64,000 nucleotides of DNA, taken from assembly GCF_000472505.1 (NCBI RefSeq), contig NZ_AWZR01000006.1, positions 1 to 64,000 on the forward strand, in the 5' to 3' direction. The DNA is from Luteimonas sp. J29. Its GTDB lineage: Bacteria > Pseudomonadota > Gammaproteobacteria > Xanthomonadales > Xanthomonadaceae. A program made the translations under genes and the position numbers. Shown piece after piece: positions 47,129 through 55,819 of the stretch; the stretch's first letter is position 1; each line of letters starts with the position of its first letter. The notes under the pieces are model-generated. The model was given only the letters and a program-made list of their open reading frames with translations. It was not told the origin of the DNA and ran no database searches.

Positions 47129-47161
47129 GCGCGCCGGCGATGCGCGCCGCCATGCGCTGAC

Positions 47162-47920
47162 ATGCGCTACTCGGGTGAAACCGCCTACGTCCTCCATGCC
47201 CGGCCCTGGCGCGAGTCCAGCCTGCTGGTCGACCTGCTGACGCGGGCGCACGGGCGGATCGGCGTCATCGCCCGGGGGGTGCGCGGGCCGCGCCGGCAGA
47301 TGCAGCTCGCGGCCCTGCAGCCGCTGCAGCACGTGCGCTTCGACGGCGTGCAGCGCGGCGAACTCGGCTACCTGTCGTCGGTGGAGGCGCTCGACGCGCC
47401 GCCGCTGCTCGCCGGACATGCCAGCCTGGCCGCGTTCTACATCAACGAGCTGGTGCTGCGGCTGGCGCCCGGCCACGATCCGCACCCCGAGCTCTACGCG
47501 CTGTACGGCGAGGTGCGCGCGCGGCTGCACGATGCCGGCGACCTGGCCTGGACGCTGCGCCGCTTCGAGCGCGACCTGCTGCAGGCGCTGGGCGTGGGGT
47601 TCGACTTCCGCGTCGATGGCGACGGCGCTCCGATCGATCCGGCCGCGCGCTACCGGCTCGAGGCCGAACACGGGCCGCGCCGGGTGCTGGGCGAGCGCAG
47701 CGGCGAATCGCGCCAGCGCCACGCCACCGGCGCCGCGCTGCTCGCGCTGGCGGCGGACGTGCGTCCCGGCGCCGAGGACCTCGACAGCCTGCGCCTGGCG
47801 ATGCGCGAGCTGGTGTCCCGGCACGTCGGGCCGCGCGGACTGCGGTCATGGCAGCTCGCGGCGGACCTGGCGCGGGTGTCGGGACGCGTGCCGGCTCAGG
47901 ACGCCGAGAGCGTGTCCTGA
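47162..47920 (+). CDS. recO: DNA repair protein RecO
   Basis: This 252-residue protein anneals single strands and loads RecA with RecR (encoded at 15709). The N-terminal OB fold contains YVLHARPWRESSLLVDLLTRAHGRIGVIARGVRGPRRQM, and a helical C-terminal domain follows. The C-terminal zinc cysteines of some RecO proteins are absent, as in E. coli RecO. Its 3' end overlaps the convergent REC-HPt gene by 25 bases. Confidence 0.93.
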   Translation: MRYSGETAYVLHARPWRESSLLVDLLTRAHGRIGVIARGVRGPRRQMQLAALQPLQHVRFDGVQRGELGYLSSVEALDAPPLLAGHASLAAFYINELVLRLAPGHDPHPELYALYGEVRARLHDAGDLAWTLRRFERDLLQALGVGFDFRVDGDGAPIDPAARYRLEAEHGPRRVLGERSGESRQRHATGAALLALAADVRPGAEDLDSLRLAMRELVSRHVGPRGLRSWQLAADLARVSGRVPAQDAESVS

Positions 47921-48612
47921 GCGGCGTCGAGGAAGGCACGCAGCGCGGTGCCCGAGCCCGGTGCGGCCTGCAGCCGCAGCGTGGCTTCGAGCAGGCGCGC
48001 GGCGCCGACGAATCCGCAGCCCGAGCGCAGCCGGTGCAGCTGGTCGCGCACGGTGCCGACGTCGCCCCGCTCGGCCGCCGCCGCCACCGCGTCGCGCGTG
48101 GCCGGAAGCTCGGAGACGAACAGCTGGCGCAGCCCGGACACGTTGGCCTGGCTGTTGCCGAGCGCGGCCAGGGCGCGCACGTCGTCCCAGACCGGCAGTC
48201 CGTGGAGTCGCGCATAGACCCCGGCGTCCTCCGCGGTCGCGGCGGGTCCGCCCCGGCCGAGGGCGCGGCGCAGCGCGGCGGTCCAGTCGGCGGCCGGCAT
48301 CGGCTTGACGAGCACGTCGATGAAGCCGGCCGCGCGCAGTGCCTCGTGTTCGCTGCGCTCGTGCGAGGCGGTGTGGGCGAGGGCGGGCGTCGCGAGGCCG
48401 CGTCCGCGCAGCAGCGACAGCAGTTGCGCGCCGCTTCCGTCCGGGAGCCGCGCATCGAACAGCCAGAGATCGTGCGTGCACGCCGTCGCCGCTTCGATCG
48501 CGCCGGCCAGGTCGCAGGCCACGTCCACCTCGGCGGGCAGGGCCCGCGTCGCGGCCAGCAGGAAGGCGCGACTGGTGGGATCGTCCTCGACCAGCAGGAT
48601 CCTGGGGTTCAT
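47896..48612 (-). CDS. Response regulator with REC and HPt domains
   Basis: This 238-residue two-domain phosphorelay protein has an N-terminal receiver (1-115) with acidic pocket Asp10/Asp11, phosphoacceptor Asp53 (WLFDARLPDGSG), Thr81 and Lys103. The C-terminal HPt-like helical domain (about 150-235) has the phosphorylatable His193 in LHRLRSGCGFVGA. It has no DNA-binding output, so it should pass phosphoryl groups to or from another partner. No histidine kinase is next to it. The start at 48612 has GGAGG five bases upstream. It is divergent from the YdbH-like gene and overlaps recO tail to tail. Confidence 0.88.
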   Translation of the reverse strand: MNPRILLVEDDPTSRAFLLAATRALPAEVDVACDLAGAIEAATACTHDLWLFDARLPDGSGAQLLSLLRGRGLATPALAHTASHERSEHEALRAAGFIDVLVKPMPAADWTAALRRALGRGGPAATAEDAGVYARLHGLPVWDDVRALAALGNSQANVSGLRQLFVSELPATRDAVAAAAERGDVGTVRDQLHRLRSGCGFVGAARLLEATLRLQAAPGSGTALRAFLDAAQDTLSAS

Positions 48613-48634
48613 CCTCGCCTCCCTGCGCAGCGGA

Positions 48635-48640
48635 TATGCT
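48635..48640 (+). promoter_or_regulatory. -10-like box placed for a leaderless ydbH-like mRNA
   Basis: TATGCT is followed by six bases and the ATG at 48647, in the 34-bp divergent spacer with the REC-HPt gene. No -35 box is clear. Confidence 0.45.
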
Positions 48641-48646
48641 CGACCC

Positions 48647-50659
48647 ATGCCCGCGCGCATCTTAACGCTGTTGCTGCTGGCGCTCTGCGCCTGGCCGGCG
48701 CAGGCGCGCACCGCGACGGCGCGGATCGGCTCGCTGGAGGTGGCGGGCGCCGAACTCGACGGCGTGGTCGTGCGCCTGTCGTGGCCGGCCGGCGCGGCGC
48801 ACGGCGAGCTGTCGATCCAGGCCGCGCGGATCGCGGCGCCCGCGCTGGGCCCGGAATACCGGCAGGTGCGGTGGCGCTGCCCGCTGTCGCACGATGGCGC
48901 GGGCGCATGGCATTGCGCCGGGCCGCTTCAGGGTCGCGGCGGCGCGCGCATGCACCTGTCGGTGGACCTGTCGTCCGTCTGCACCGGTGCCCGCCTGTCG
49001 CAGGGCAACGCGCGGCTGCAGCTGCGGCGCGAGGCCGTGGCGCCCGACGTTACCCGCCTCGACCTCGTCCGCGTGCCGCTCCTGTGGGCCCAGGCATTGC
49101 TGCAGCGTGCGTGGACGCAGGCAAGCGTCGGGGACGGCGTCGCCGACGGGACCATCGTCGTGCACACGCCGCCACGCCAGCCGCTGCATGTCGAGGGGCG
49201 CCTCGACGTCGACGGCCTCGCCCTGGACACCACCGACGCCGCGGTCGCGGTGGCCGGACTGGACGGCGCCATCGGCTTCGACTGGCTGCAGCCGGACACG
49301 GGCCCGGCGCGGATCGTGGCCAGCGGCGAGGTCCGCGACGGCGAAGTGCTGGTCGGGAACACCTACGTGGCGATCGCCGGGAGGCCGGCCGGATTCGCGC
49401 TGGAGGCGCGGCAACAGGCGGACGGTGGCTGGCGGCTGCCGCGCCTGGCGTTGCGCGACGGCGACGCGCTGCAGGTCGAGGGCGATGCGAGCTTCGCCGC
49501 CGATGCGAGCCTGCGCGCGCTGTCGCTGCAGGCCCGCAGCGCCCGGCTCGCGGCATTGCCCGAACGCTACCTGTCGGGCTGGCTGGGCCTGGCGGGCCTG
49601 TCGGGGCTTGAACTGGACGGCGCCGCGGACGCGACGCTGCAGGTCTCCGGCGGCATGCTGCAGGCGCTCGACGCGCGCCTGCACGACGTGTCCATGCGCG
49701 ATCCGCGCGATCGCCTGCGCATCGAAGGCCTCGCGGGCGAGCTGCGCCACCGCGCCCGTGGCGCGGCGCAAGGCCGGCTGTCCTGGCGCGAGGGCGCCCT
49801 GTACGGATTGGCGTTCGGGGCGATCGAACTGCCGCTCGCCAGCCGCGACGGCGTGCTGCGCCTGCGTGCCCCGGCGTCGCTGCCCATGCTCGGCGGCGAG
49901 CTGCGGCTGCTCGATTTCGCCCTGGATCCCGGCGGCGCCGAAGGGTTGCGCCTGGGGTTCGGGCTCGAGCTCGACGGCCTGGACGTCGGCCAGCTGAGCG
50001 CAGCGCTCGGCTGGCCGGCCTTCCGCGGCAGCCTCGATGGGCGCATCCCGCAGGCACGCTACGCCAGCCAGCGGCTCGACTTCGACGGCGGCCTGTCGAT
50101 GCGGGTGTTCGATGGCCGCGTCGACGTGTCCGCACTGTCGATGGAGCGCCCGTTCGGGGTCGCGCCCACGCTGTCGGCCGATCTCTCGCTGCACGGCCTC
50201 GACCTGGAAGGCCTGACCGGCGCCTTCGACTTCGGCAGCATCACCGGGCGCCTGCATGGCCGCATCGACGGCCTGCGCCTGGTCGACTGGACCGCCACCG
50301 CCTTCGACGCCTGGCTGCACACCGAACCCGCGCCGGGCGTGCGCCAGCGCATCAGCCAGCGCGCGGTGCAGGACATCTCCAGCGTGGGCGACGCCTCGTT
50401 CGTCGGCAGCCTGCAGGGCCGGCTGGTGGCCCTGTTCGACGACTTCGGCTACCGCCGCATCGGGATCGGCTGCCGGCTGGCCAACGAGGTCTGCCGGATG
50501 TCGGGCCTGCATTCAGCGGGCGCTGGATTTACTATCGTCGAGGGTTCGGGCGTTCCCAGGCTGCAGGTGGTCGGGTTCAATCGCAATGTGGATTGGCCGA
50601 CCCTGGTGGAACGCCTGGCCGCCGCGGCCGCCGGCGATGTCGCGCCGGTGGTGGACTGA
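48647..50659 (+). CDS. YdbH-like (AsmA-superfamily) envelope protein
   Basis: This 670-residue exported protein is made of repeating beta-strand segments, with a signal peptide to about residue 20 (PAQA-RT). The C-terminal part (about 545-650) has the YdbH pattern GSITGRLHGRIDGLRLVDW ... QRISQRAVQDIS ... FDDFGYRRIGIGCRLANEVCRM. In E. coli, YdbH, TamB and YhdP move phospholipids between membranes, and YdbH works with YnbE and YdbL. The next gene is YdbL-like, supporting the call. It is shorter than E. coli YdbH (about 880 residues). It lacks an obvious N-terminal membrane anchor other than the signal. Confidence 0.72.
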   Translation: MPARILTLLLLALCAWPAQARTATARIGSLEVAGAELDGVVVRLSWPAGAAHGELSIQAARIAAPALGPEYRQVRWRCPLSHDGAGAWHCAGPLQGRGGARMHLSVDLSSVCTGARLSQGNARLQLRREAVAPDVTRLDLVRVPLLWAQALLQRAWTQASVGDGVADGTIVVHTPPRQPLHVEGRLDVDGLALDTTDAAVAVAGLDGAIGFDWLQPDTGPARIVASGEVRDGEVLVGNTYVAIAGRPAGFALEARQQADGGWRLPRLALRDGDALQVEGDASFAADASLRALSLQARSARLAALPERYLSGWLGLAGLSGLELDGAADATLQVSGGMLQALDARLHDVSMRDPRDRLRIEGLAGELRHRARGAAQGRLSWREGALYGLAFGAIELPLASRDGVLRLRAPASLPMLGGELRLLDFALDPGGAEGLRLGFGLELDGLDVGQLSAALGWPAFRGSLDGRIPQARYASQRLDFDGGLSMRVFDGRVDVSALSMERPFGVAPTLSADLSLHGLDLEGLTGAFDFGSITGRLHGRIDGLRLVDWTATAFDAWLHTEPAPGVRQRISQRAVQDISSVGDASFVGSLQGRLVALFDDFGYRRIGIGCRLANEVCRMSGLHSAGAGFTIVEGSGVPRLQVVGFNRNVDWPTLVERLAAAAAGDVAPVVD

Positions 50660-50698
50660 CCGGCCGCCCGGCCGGCTGCACTGGAAAGGGAGCCAACC

Positions 50699-51301
50699 AT
50701 GCGTCGCCTGCTGGGAATACCGGTCCTGCTCGCCCTCGCGCTGTGCGCGTGCGTCACCATCAATGTCTATTTCCCGGCCGCCGAGGCCCGCGAGGCCGCG
50801 CGCGAGTTCGTCGAGAAGGTGATCGGCGAGGAGGGCGACGCGCCGGCGCCCGAGGCCCCGCCGCCAGGCGACGGCGGAATGGCCGTGCACAGGCTGCGCT
50901 TCGATCCGTTCGTGCTGCTGGGCATCGGCAGCGCCCAGGCCCAGGACACGCCCGACATCACGATCCGCACGCCGGCGATCCAGGCGATCCAGGCGCGGAT
51001 GGAATCGCGCTTCAATTCGGTGCTGCGCCCGCACTTCGACTCGGGGGCGCTGGGCTTCGTCGACGACGGCACGATCGTGGTGCGCGACGCATCGAAGCTG
51101 GCGATCAAGGACCGGGTCGCGGTAAACGCGGCGGTCGCCGACGACAATCGCGACCGCAACGCGGTGTACCGCGAGATCGCCGTCGCCAACGGCCATCCGG
51201 AGTGGGAGCCGCAGATCCGGCAGGTGTTCGCGCGGCAGTGGATCGCCAGCGCGCGCCCGGGCTGGTGGTACCGGCAGGGCGGGGCCTGGAAGCAGAAGTA
51301 G
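50699..51301 (+). CDS. YdbL-like DUF1318 lipoprotein
   Basis: This 200-residue lipoprotein has a lipobox ending LCAC with Cys18. Immediately after is VTINVYFPAAEAREAA, a hallmark of DUF1318 proteins. The C-terminal 90 residues match YdbL: GFVDDGTIVVRD, VNAAVADDNRDRNAVYREIA, ARPGWWYRQGGAWKQK. In E. coli the lipoprotein (YnbE) and YdbL are separate; here lipid anchor and YdbL-type domain are on one chain. GGGAG lies six bases before the ATG. It follows the YdbH-like gene by 39 bp and is probably in its operon. Confidence 0.8.
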   Translation: MRRLLGIPVLLALALCACVTINVYFPAAEAREAAREFVEKVIGEEGDAPAPEAPPPGDGGMAVHRLRFDPFVLLGIGSAQAQDTPDITIRTPAIQAIQARMESRFNSVLRPHFDSGALGFVDDGTIVVRDASKLAIKDRVAVNAAVADDNRDRNAVYREIAVANGHPEWEPQIRQVFARQWIASARPGWWYRQGGAWKQK

Positions 51302-51392
51302 CGGCTGCCGCGGGGCGCGGCGCCATGCCGCGTCCGGTGCGCGGCGGCGACATCTGCGACAATCGCCGGCCCCGCATGCACGCCTGACCCTC

Positions 51393-52724
51393 GTGGCCCG
51401 GATCGACCAGACGCCCTTCGAACTCGAGATCATCGACCTCAGCCACGACGGCCGCGGCGTCGCCCGCCGCGAAGGCGGCAAGACCGTGTTCGTCGCCGAT
51501 GCCCTGCCGGGCGAGCGGGTGCTGGTGCGCCAGACCGCGCGTTCGCGCAACTTCGACGAGGCCGCCACGCTCGAGGTGCTGCAGGCCTCGCCCGACCGCG
51601 TCGTGCCGCGCTGCGCGCACTTCGGCGTGTGCAGCGGCTGCGTCCTGCAGCACCTGGAGGACTCGAAGCAGATCCTGGCCAAGCAGCGGGTGCTGCTGGA
51701 GAACCTGGAACGCATCGGCCACGTGTCGGCGGGCAGCGTGCTGCCGCCACTGACCGGCGGCGCCTGGCACTACCGGCGCAAGGGCCGCTTCTCGGTGCGC
51801 CGGGTGGAGAAGAAGGACAAGACCCTGGTCGGCTTCCGCGAGCGCGACCCGCGCTTCGTCGCCGACCTGCACGAATGCCACACCGTGGTGCCGGGCGTGG
51901 CCGAGCTGGTGGTCCCGCTTTCGAGGCTGGTGGACGGCCTGCAGGCGCGGCGCGAGGTGCCACAGGTCGAGTTCATCGTCGGCGACCCGGAACCGGAGTT
52001 CGACGGCGTGGCCCTGGTGTTCCGGCACCTGCAGCCGCTGTGCGAAGCGGACCTGGCGGCGCTGCGCCAGTTCGGGCAGCGGCACCGGGTGGCCATCCAC
52101 CTGCAGCCGCGCGGCGTGGACTCGGTGCATCCGCTGTGGCCGCACCGGCCGCGGCACGCGTTCCGGCTCGCCCCCTGGGACATCACCCTGTCGTTCCGGC
52201 CGCTCGACTTCATCCAGGTCAACGCGCGCCTGAACGAGGCGATGATCGCGCGCGCGCTGGAGCTGCTCGACCTGCGTCCGGGCGAGCGCGTGCTCGACCT
52301 GTTCTGCGGGCTGGGCAACTTCACCCTGCCGATCGCGCGCAGCGCCGCAGAGGTCGTGGGCGTGGAAGGGGAGGCCGGGCTGGTGGCGCGGGCGCGCGAC
52401 AACGCCGCGCTCAACGGCCTGGGCAACGCCGCGTTCCACGCCGCCGACCTCACCCGGGACCAGCGCGGCACGCCGTGGATGCGCCAGGGCTTCGACAAGC
52501 TGCTGCTCGACCCGCCGCGCTCGGGCGCGATCGAGGTGCTGAAGCAGCTGCCGCTGGAGCGTTTCGGCCGCATCGTCTACGTCAGCTGCCACCCCGGCTC
52601 GCTGGCACGCGACGCGGGGTACCTGGTGAACGAGCGGGGGTGGAGGCTGGTGAGTGCGGGGGTGATGGACATGTTTCCCCACACGGCCCACGTCGAGAGC
52701 ATTGCGCTGTTCGAACCCGCATGA
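51393..52724 (+). CDS. rlmD: 23S rRNA (uracil-1939-C5)-methyltransferase RlmD
   Basis: This 443-residue SAM-dependent enzyme makes m5U1939 in 23S rRNA. It has an N-terminal TRAM domain (about 8-65), 4Fe-4S cysteines 74, 80, 83 and 162, and a Rossmann methyltransferase domain (LDLFCGLGNFTLP). The catalytic Cys is near 399 (YVSCHPGSLARD). It starts with GTG at 51393. A GACAAT box upstream (51359-51364) and a three-codon ATG frame just before the GTG are visible. Its last 57 bases are duplicated imperfectly downstream. Confidence 0.93.
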   Translation: MARIDQTPFELEIIDLSHDGRGVARREGGKTVFVADALPGERVLVRQTARSRNFDEAATLEVLQASPDRVVPRCAHFGVCSGCVLQHLEDSKQILAKQRVLLENLERIGHVSAGSVLPPLTGGAWHYRRKGRFSVRRVEKKDKTLVGFRERDPRFVADLHECHTVVPGVAELVVPLSRLVDGLQARREVPQVEFIVGDPEPEFDGVALVFRHLQPLCEADLAALRQFGQRHRVAIHLQPRGVDSVHPLWPHRPRHAFRLAPWDITLSFRPLDFIQVNARLNEAMIARALELLDLRPGERVLDLFCGLGNFTLPIARSAAEVVGVEGEAGLVARARDNAALNGLGNAAFHAADLTRDQRGTPWMRQGFDKLLLDPPRSGAIEVLKQLPLERFGRIVYVSCHPGSLARDAGYLVNERGWRLVSAGVMDMFPHTAHVESIALFEPA

Positions 52725-52862
52725 AAGCATGCGTGGGGTGGTAGGGAGTGCGTCGCGCGTGGCGACGCGTTCATCGTCCGGGCACACGGCCCATGTCGCG
52801 GCGCGGACATGTTTCCCCACACGGCCCGTGGCGAGAGCATTGCGCTGTTCGAGCACGACTGA
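52668..52862 (+). repeat. Partial duplication of the rlmD 3' end
   Basis: The 57 bases 52668-52724, encoding the RlmD C-terminus DMFPHTAHVESIALFEPA and stop, recur at 52806-52862 as DMFPHTARGESIALFEHD and stop. Only a few bases differ, and the total length is equal. A third 16-base fragment (52783-52798) repeats the CACACGGCCCA-GTCG core. The intervening DNA has no gene. The second copy ends directly before the CYTH gene ATG at 52864. Confidence 0.85.
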
Positions 52863-52863
52863 C

Positions 52864-53376
52864 ATGGCCCTTGAGATCGAACGCAAGTTCCTGGTGACCG
52901 GAGAGGGCTGGCGCGAGGCCGCGCATGCCGTGCTGCCGATGGCGCAGGGCTACCTCAACGACGTCGGCGCCATGGACCGCGGCGAGCAGCACGCCTCGAT
53001 CCGGGTCCGGATCCAGGGCGACGAGGCCTTCCTGAACATCAAGTCGCGCGAGATCGGCCGCAGCCGGCAGGAGTTCGACTACCCGGTCCCGGTGGACGAG
53101 GCGCGTGCGCTGCTGGCGCTGTGCGTGGGCGGGGTGATCGACAAGCGCCGGCACCTGGTGCGCCACGAGGGCCACGTGTGGGAGGTCGACGAGTTCCTCG
53201 GCGACAACGCCGGACTGGTGGTGGCCGAGATCGAGCTCGGGAGCCCCGACGAGGCGTTCGCGCTGCCGCCGTGGGCAGGGCGCGAAGTCACCGACGAACC
53301 GCGCTACTACAACCTGGCCCTGGCCTCGCATCCGTACGCGCGCTGGAGCGCGGACGAACGCCGTGGCCCCGGCTGA
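52864..53376 (+). CDS. CYTH/triphosphate tunnel family protein
   Basis: This 170-residue protein has the CYTH signature at the start, MALEIERKFLV (Glu4, Glu6, Lys8), the triphosphate-binding ExExK motif. Basic strands follow (SIRVRIQGDEAFLNIKSR, DKRRHLVRHEGHVWEVDEF), and an acidic metal-binding strand reads LVVAEIELGSPDE. The family hydrolyses inorganic triphosphate or thiamine triphosphate or makes cyclic nucleotides; a short single-domain form is most like bacterial triphosphatases. The ATG lies two bases after the duplicated rlmD tail. No clear ribosome site is seen. Confidence 0.88.
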   Translation: MALEIERKFLVTGEGWREAAHAVLPMAQGYLNDVGAMDRGEQHASIRVRIQGDEAFLNIKSREIGRSRQEFDYPVPVDEARALLALCVGGVIDKRRHLVRHEGHVWEVDEFLGDNAGLVVAEIELGSPDEAFALPPWAGREVTDEPRYYNLALASHPYARWSADERRGPG

Positions 53377-53395
53377 GCCGTCCGGAGGACATGCC

Positions 53396-54112
53396 ATGGC
53401 CGCCGAAGCCCGCCCGCTGAGGATCGACATCTGGTCGGACGTGGTCTGTCCCTGGTGCTGGATCGGCAAGCACCGCTTCGCGCGCGGCCTGGCCCTGCTG
53501 GGCGATGCCGCGCCGCGCGTGAACGTGCGCTGGCATCCGTACCTGCTCGATCCCGATGCCGGGACCGATCCGGTGCCGCTGCGCGAGGCCTACGCGGCGA
53601 AGTTCGGCGGGGCAGGGCGCACGGAGCAGATCCTCGCGTCCACCCAGGCCGCGGCGCGGGCCGAAGGCCTGCCGATGGACTTCGACCGGGGCCAGGTGCG
53701 GGTGACCACCCTGCCGGCGCACCGGCTGCTGTGGCTGGCCGCGCGCGAGGGCGACGCGGACGCGGTCGGCGAGGCGCTGTTCCGGGCCCACTTCGCCGAA
53801 GGCCGCAACCTGGCCGACGCGGAGGTGCTGGTGGCGGCCGGCGAGGCCGGCGGATTGCCCGGCGAACGCGTCCGGACGCTGCTCGCCGGGAGCGAGGGCG
53901 CGGCCGAGGTCCGCGCCGCGGTCGCGCGGGCCCAGGCGATGGGCATCCGTGCGGTGCCGACGTTCGTCCTCGACGGTCGATTCGCGGTCCAGGGCGCGCA
54001 GCCGCCGGAGCTGTTCGCGCGGGCCCTGCGCCAGGCGGCGGACGGGGCGGGGCCGGACGACGGCGCGCAGGGCACGGGCGCGGACTGCGGGCCGGACGGC
54101 TGCCGCGCGTGA
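53396..54112 (+). CDS. DsbA family (FrnE-like) oxidoreductase
   Basis: This 238-residue thioredoxin-fold protein has the active site CPWC (Cys18, Cys21) right after the first strand (IDIWSDVVCPWCWIGK). The cis-Pro loop is AVPTFVLDGRFAVQGAQ. There is no signal peptide, so it is cytoplasmic. Two C-terminal cysteines in DCGPDGC are typical of FrnE-type members. A strong GGAGG seven bases before ATG 53396 decides the start; a frame from 53363 overlaps the CYTH gene. The substrate is unknown. Confidence 0.87.
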   Translation: MAAEARPLRIDIWSDVVCPWCWIGKHRFARGLALLGDAAPRVNVRWHPYLLDPDAGTDPVPLREAYAAKFGGAGRTEQILASTQAAARAEGLPMDFDRGQVRVTTLPAHRLLWLAAREGDADAVGEALFRAHFAEGRNLADAEVLVAAGEAGGLPGERVRTLLAGSEGAAEVRAAVARAQAMGIRAVPTFVLDGRFAVQGAQPPELFARALRQAADGAGPDDGAQGTGADCGPDGCRA

Positions 54113-54202
54113 AGGCCGCGGCGTGGCGCGGGGTCTCCGCGCGCGCGCCCATCTGCCACAATGTGCCGGTGCGCGACCGCGCACGTGAAGGAGATTGCCC
54201 GG

Positions 54203-55210
54203 ATGCTCGTGATCGGCATTGCCGGCCTTGAACTCGGCGCCCAGGAGCGCGACTGGCTGCAGAACGACGCCTGCGCGGGCGTGATCCTGTTCAAGCGCAA
54301 CTTCGCCTCGCGTGCGCAGGTGACCGAGCTTTGCGCGGCGATCCGCGAGGCCGCGCCGCGGCCCGTGCTGATCTGCGTCGACCAGGAAGGCGGGCGCGTG
54401 CAGCGCTTCCGCGAGGGCTTCAGCGACCTGCCCGCGCTGGAAGGCTTCGGCCGCCTGTACCGCGAGGACCCGGAGGGCGCGCTGCGCCTGGCCGAGCAGC
54501 ACGCCTGGCTGATGGCCAGCGAGATCCGCGCCACCGGCCTGGACCTGAGCTTCGCGCCGGTGGTCGACGTCGGCCACGGCAATCTCGCGATCGGCGACCG
54601 TGCGTTCTCCGAGGACCCGCAGGTGGTGGCCGAGTTCACCCGCGCCTACGTTCGCGGCATGCACGCGGTGGGCATGGCCGCCACGCTCAAGCACTTCCCC
54701 GGCCACGGCACGGTGCGCGAGGACACCCACTTCGACACCGCGGTCGATCCGCGCACGCTCGACGAGATCCGTGCCCACGACCTGGTGCCGTTCGTCGCCG
54801 GCATCGAGGCCGGGGCCGACGCGGTGATGCTGGCGCACGTGGTCTATCCGCAGGTGGCGCCGGAGCCGGCCGGTTACTCCTCGCGCTGGATCAACGACAT
54901 CCTGCGCGGCGAGCTCGGCTTCCGCGGCGTGGTGTTCTCCGACGACATCGGCATGGCCGCGGCGTTCTCCGCCGGCGGGGTGAAGGCGCGCGTGGACGCG
55001 CACCTGGACGCCGGCTGCGACGTGGTCCTGGTCTGCCACCCGGAGCTGGTCGAGGAATCGCTGGCCGCGGTCGCGAACCGCAGCCTCAACACGATGGCGC
55101 TGGTCGGCCTGCTGGGACGCGGCGGACTGGGCTGGGATGGCCTGCTGGCCGACGACCGCTACGGCGGCGTGCAGGCGCAGCTGGCCGCGCGCATGGGGCA
55201 GACGGCATGA
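54203..55210 (+). CDS. nagZ: Beta-N-acetylhexosaminidase NagZ
   Basis: This 335-residue cytoplasmic GH3 enzyme recycles peptidoglycan by removing GlcNAc from anhydro-muropeptides. The family signature KHFPGHG is at 163-169, followed by the Asp-x-His general acid pair (Asp174, His176). The nucleophile is Asp247 in FSDDIGM. Its single-domain length is that of E. coli NagZ (341). AAGGAG lies nine bases before the ATG at 54203. It overlaps the next gene by four bases, the usual nagZ-phosphoribosyltransferase pair. Confidence 0.94.
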   Translation: MLVIGIAGLELGAQERDWLQNDACAGVILFKRNFASRAQVTELCAAIREAAPRPVLICVDQEGGRVQRFREGFSDLPALEGFGRLYREDPEGALRLAEQHAWLMASEIRATGLDLSFAPVVDVGHGNLAIGDRAFSEDPQVVAEFTRAYVRGMHAVGMAATLKHFPGHGTVREDTHFDTAVDPRTLDEIRAHDLVPFVAGIEAGADAVMLAHVVYPQVAPEPAGYSSRWINDILRGELGFRGVVFSDDIGMAAAFSAGGVKARVDAHLDAGCDVVLVCHPELVEESLAAVANRSLNTMALVGLLGRGGLGWDGLLADDRYGGVQAQLAARMGQTA

Positions 55211-55767
55211 ACGTACCGAAGTTGTCCGAAATCATGGAGTCGGCCGAACTGCTGTTCGACCGCGACGAGCTCGAGGACGCGATCGAGGACATCGCCGACG
55301 CGATCGTCCCCGACTACGCCCGGGACGGGCAGCCGCCGCTGTTCGTCACCGTGATGCACGGCGGCCTCCCGTTCGCCGGGCAGCTGGCGTTCGCGCTCGG
55401 CGAACGCGGGCTCGACGTCGAATTCGACTACCTGCACGCGACCCGCTACCGCGGCGCCACCACCGGCTCGCGCCTGGCCTGGCTGCACCGCCCGGCCACG
55501 CCGATGCGCGGCCGCCGCGTGCTGCTGGTCGACGACATCCTCGACGAGGGCCACACGCTCAAGGCGGTCAAGTACTGGTGCGAGGACCAGGGCGCGATCG
55601 ACGTGCGGATCGCGGTGCTCGCGACCAAGGCCCACGACCGCTGCGTGGACGACATCTGCGCCGACTACAGCGGCGTCGAGGTGCCCGACCGCTACGTGTT
55701 CGGCTACGGCATGGACTTCCACGAGCAGGGGCGCAACCTGCCGGGGATCTACGCACTCGGCGACTGA
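55207..55767 (+). CDS. hpt: Hypoxanthine-guanine phosphoribosyltransferase
   Basis: This 186-residue purine salvage enzyme converts hypoxanthine or guanine with PRPP to IMP or GMP. The PRPP-binding motif is VLLVDDILDEGHTLK (about 101-115), and the base-recognition end is DRYVFGYGMDFHEQGRNLPGIYAL. It overlaps nagZ by four bases and is followed by a methylthioinosine phosphorylase whose product hypoxanthine it would salvage, a sensible metabolic pairing. Confidence 0.92.
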   Translation: MNVPKLSEIMESAELLFDRDELEDAIEDIADAIVPDYARDGQPPLFVTVMHGGLPFAGQLAFALGERGLDVEFDYLHATRYRGATTGSRLAWLHRPATPMRGRRVLLVDDILDEGHTLKAVKYWCEDQGAIDVRIAVLATKAHDRCVDDICADYSGVEVPDRYVFGYGMDFHEQGRNLPGIYALGD

Positions 55768-55819
55768 CGTCCGCCGGCGCGCCGCGTCCGACCGCCCGCC
55801 ACCCGCGAACCGAACTGCC

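Noticed and set aside
54157-54171. CACAAT-N6-GTG before nagZ as an eighth leaderless start
   Set aside because: The GTG is out of frame with nagZ, which has its own good ribosome site. It was left out of the list.
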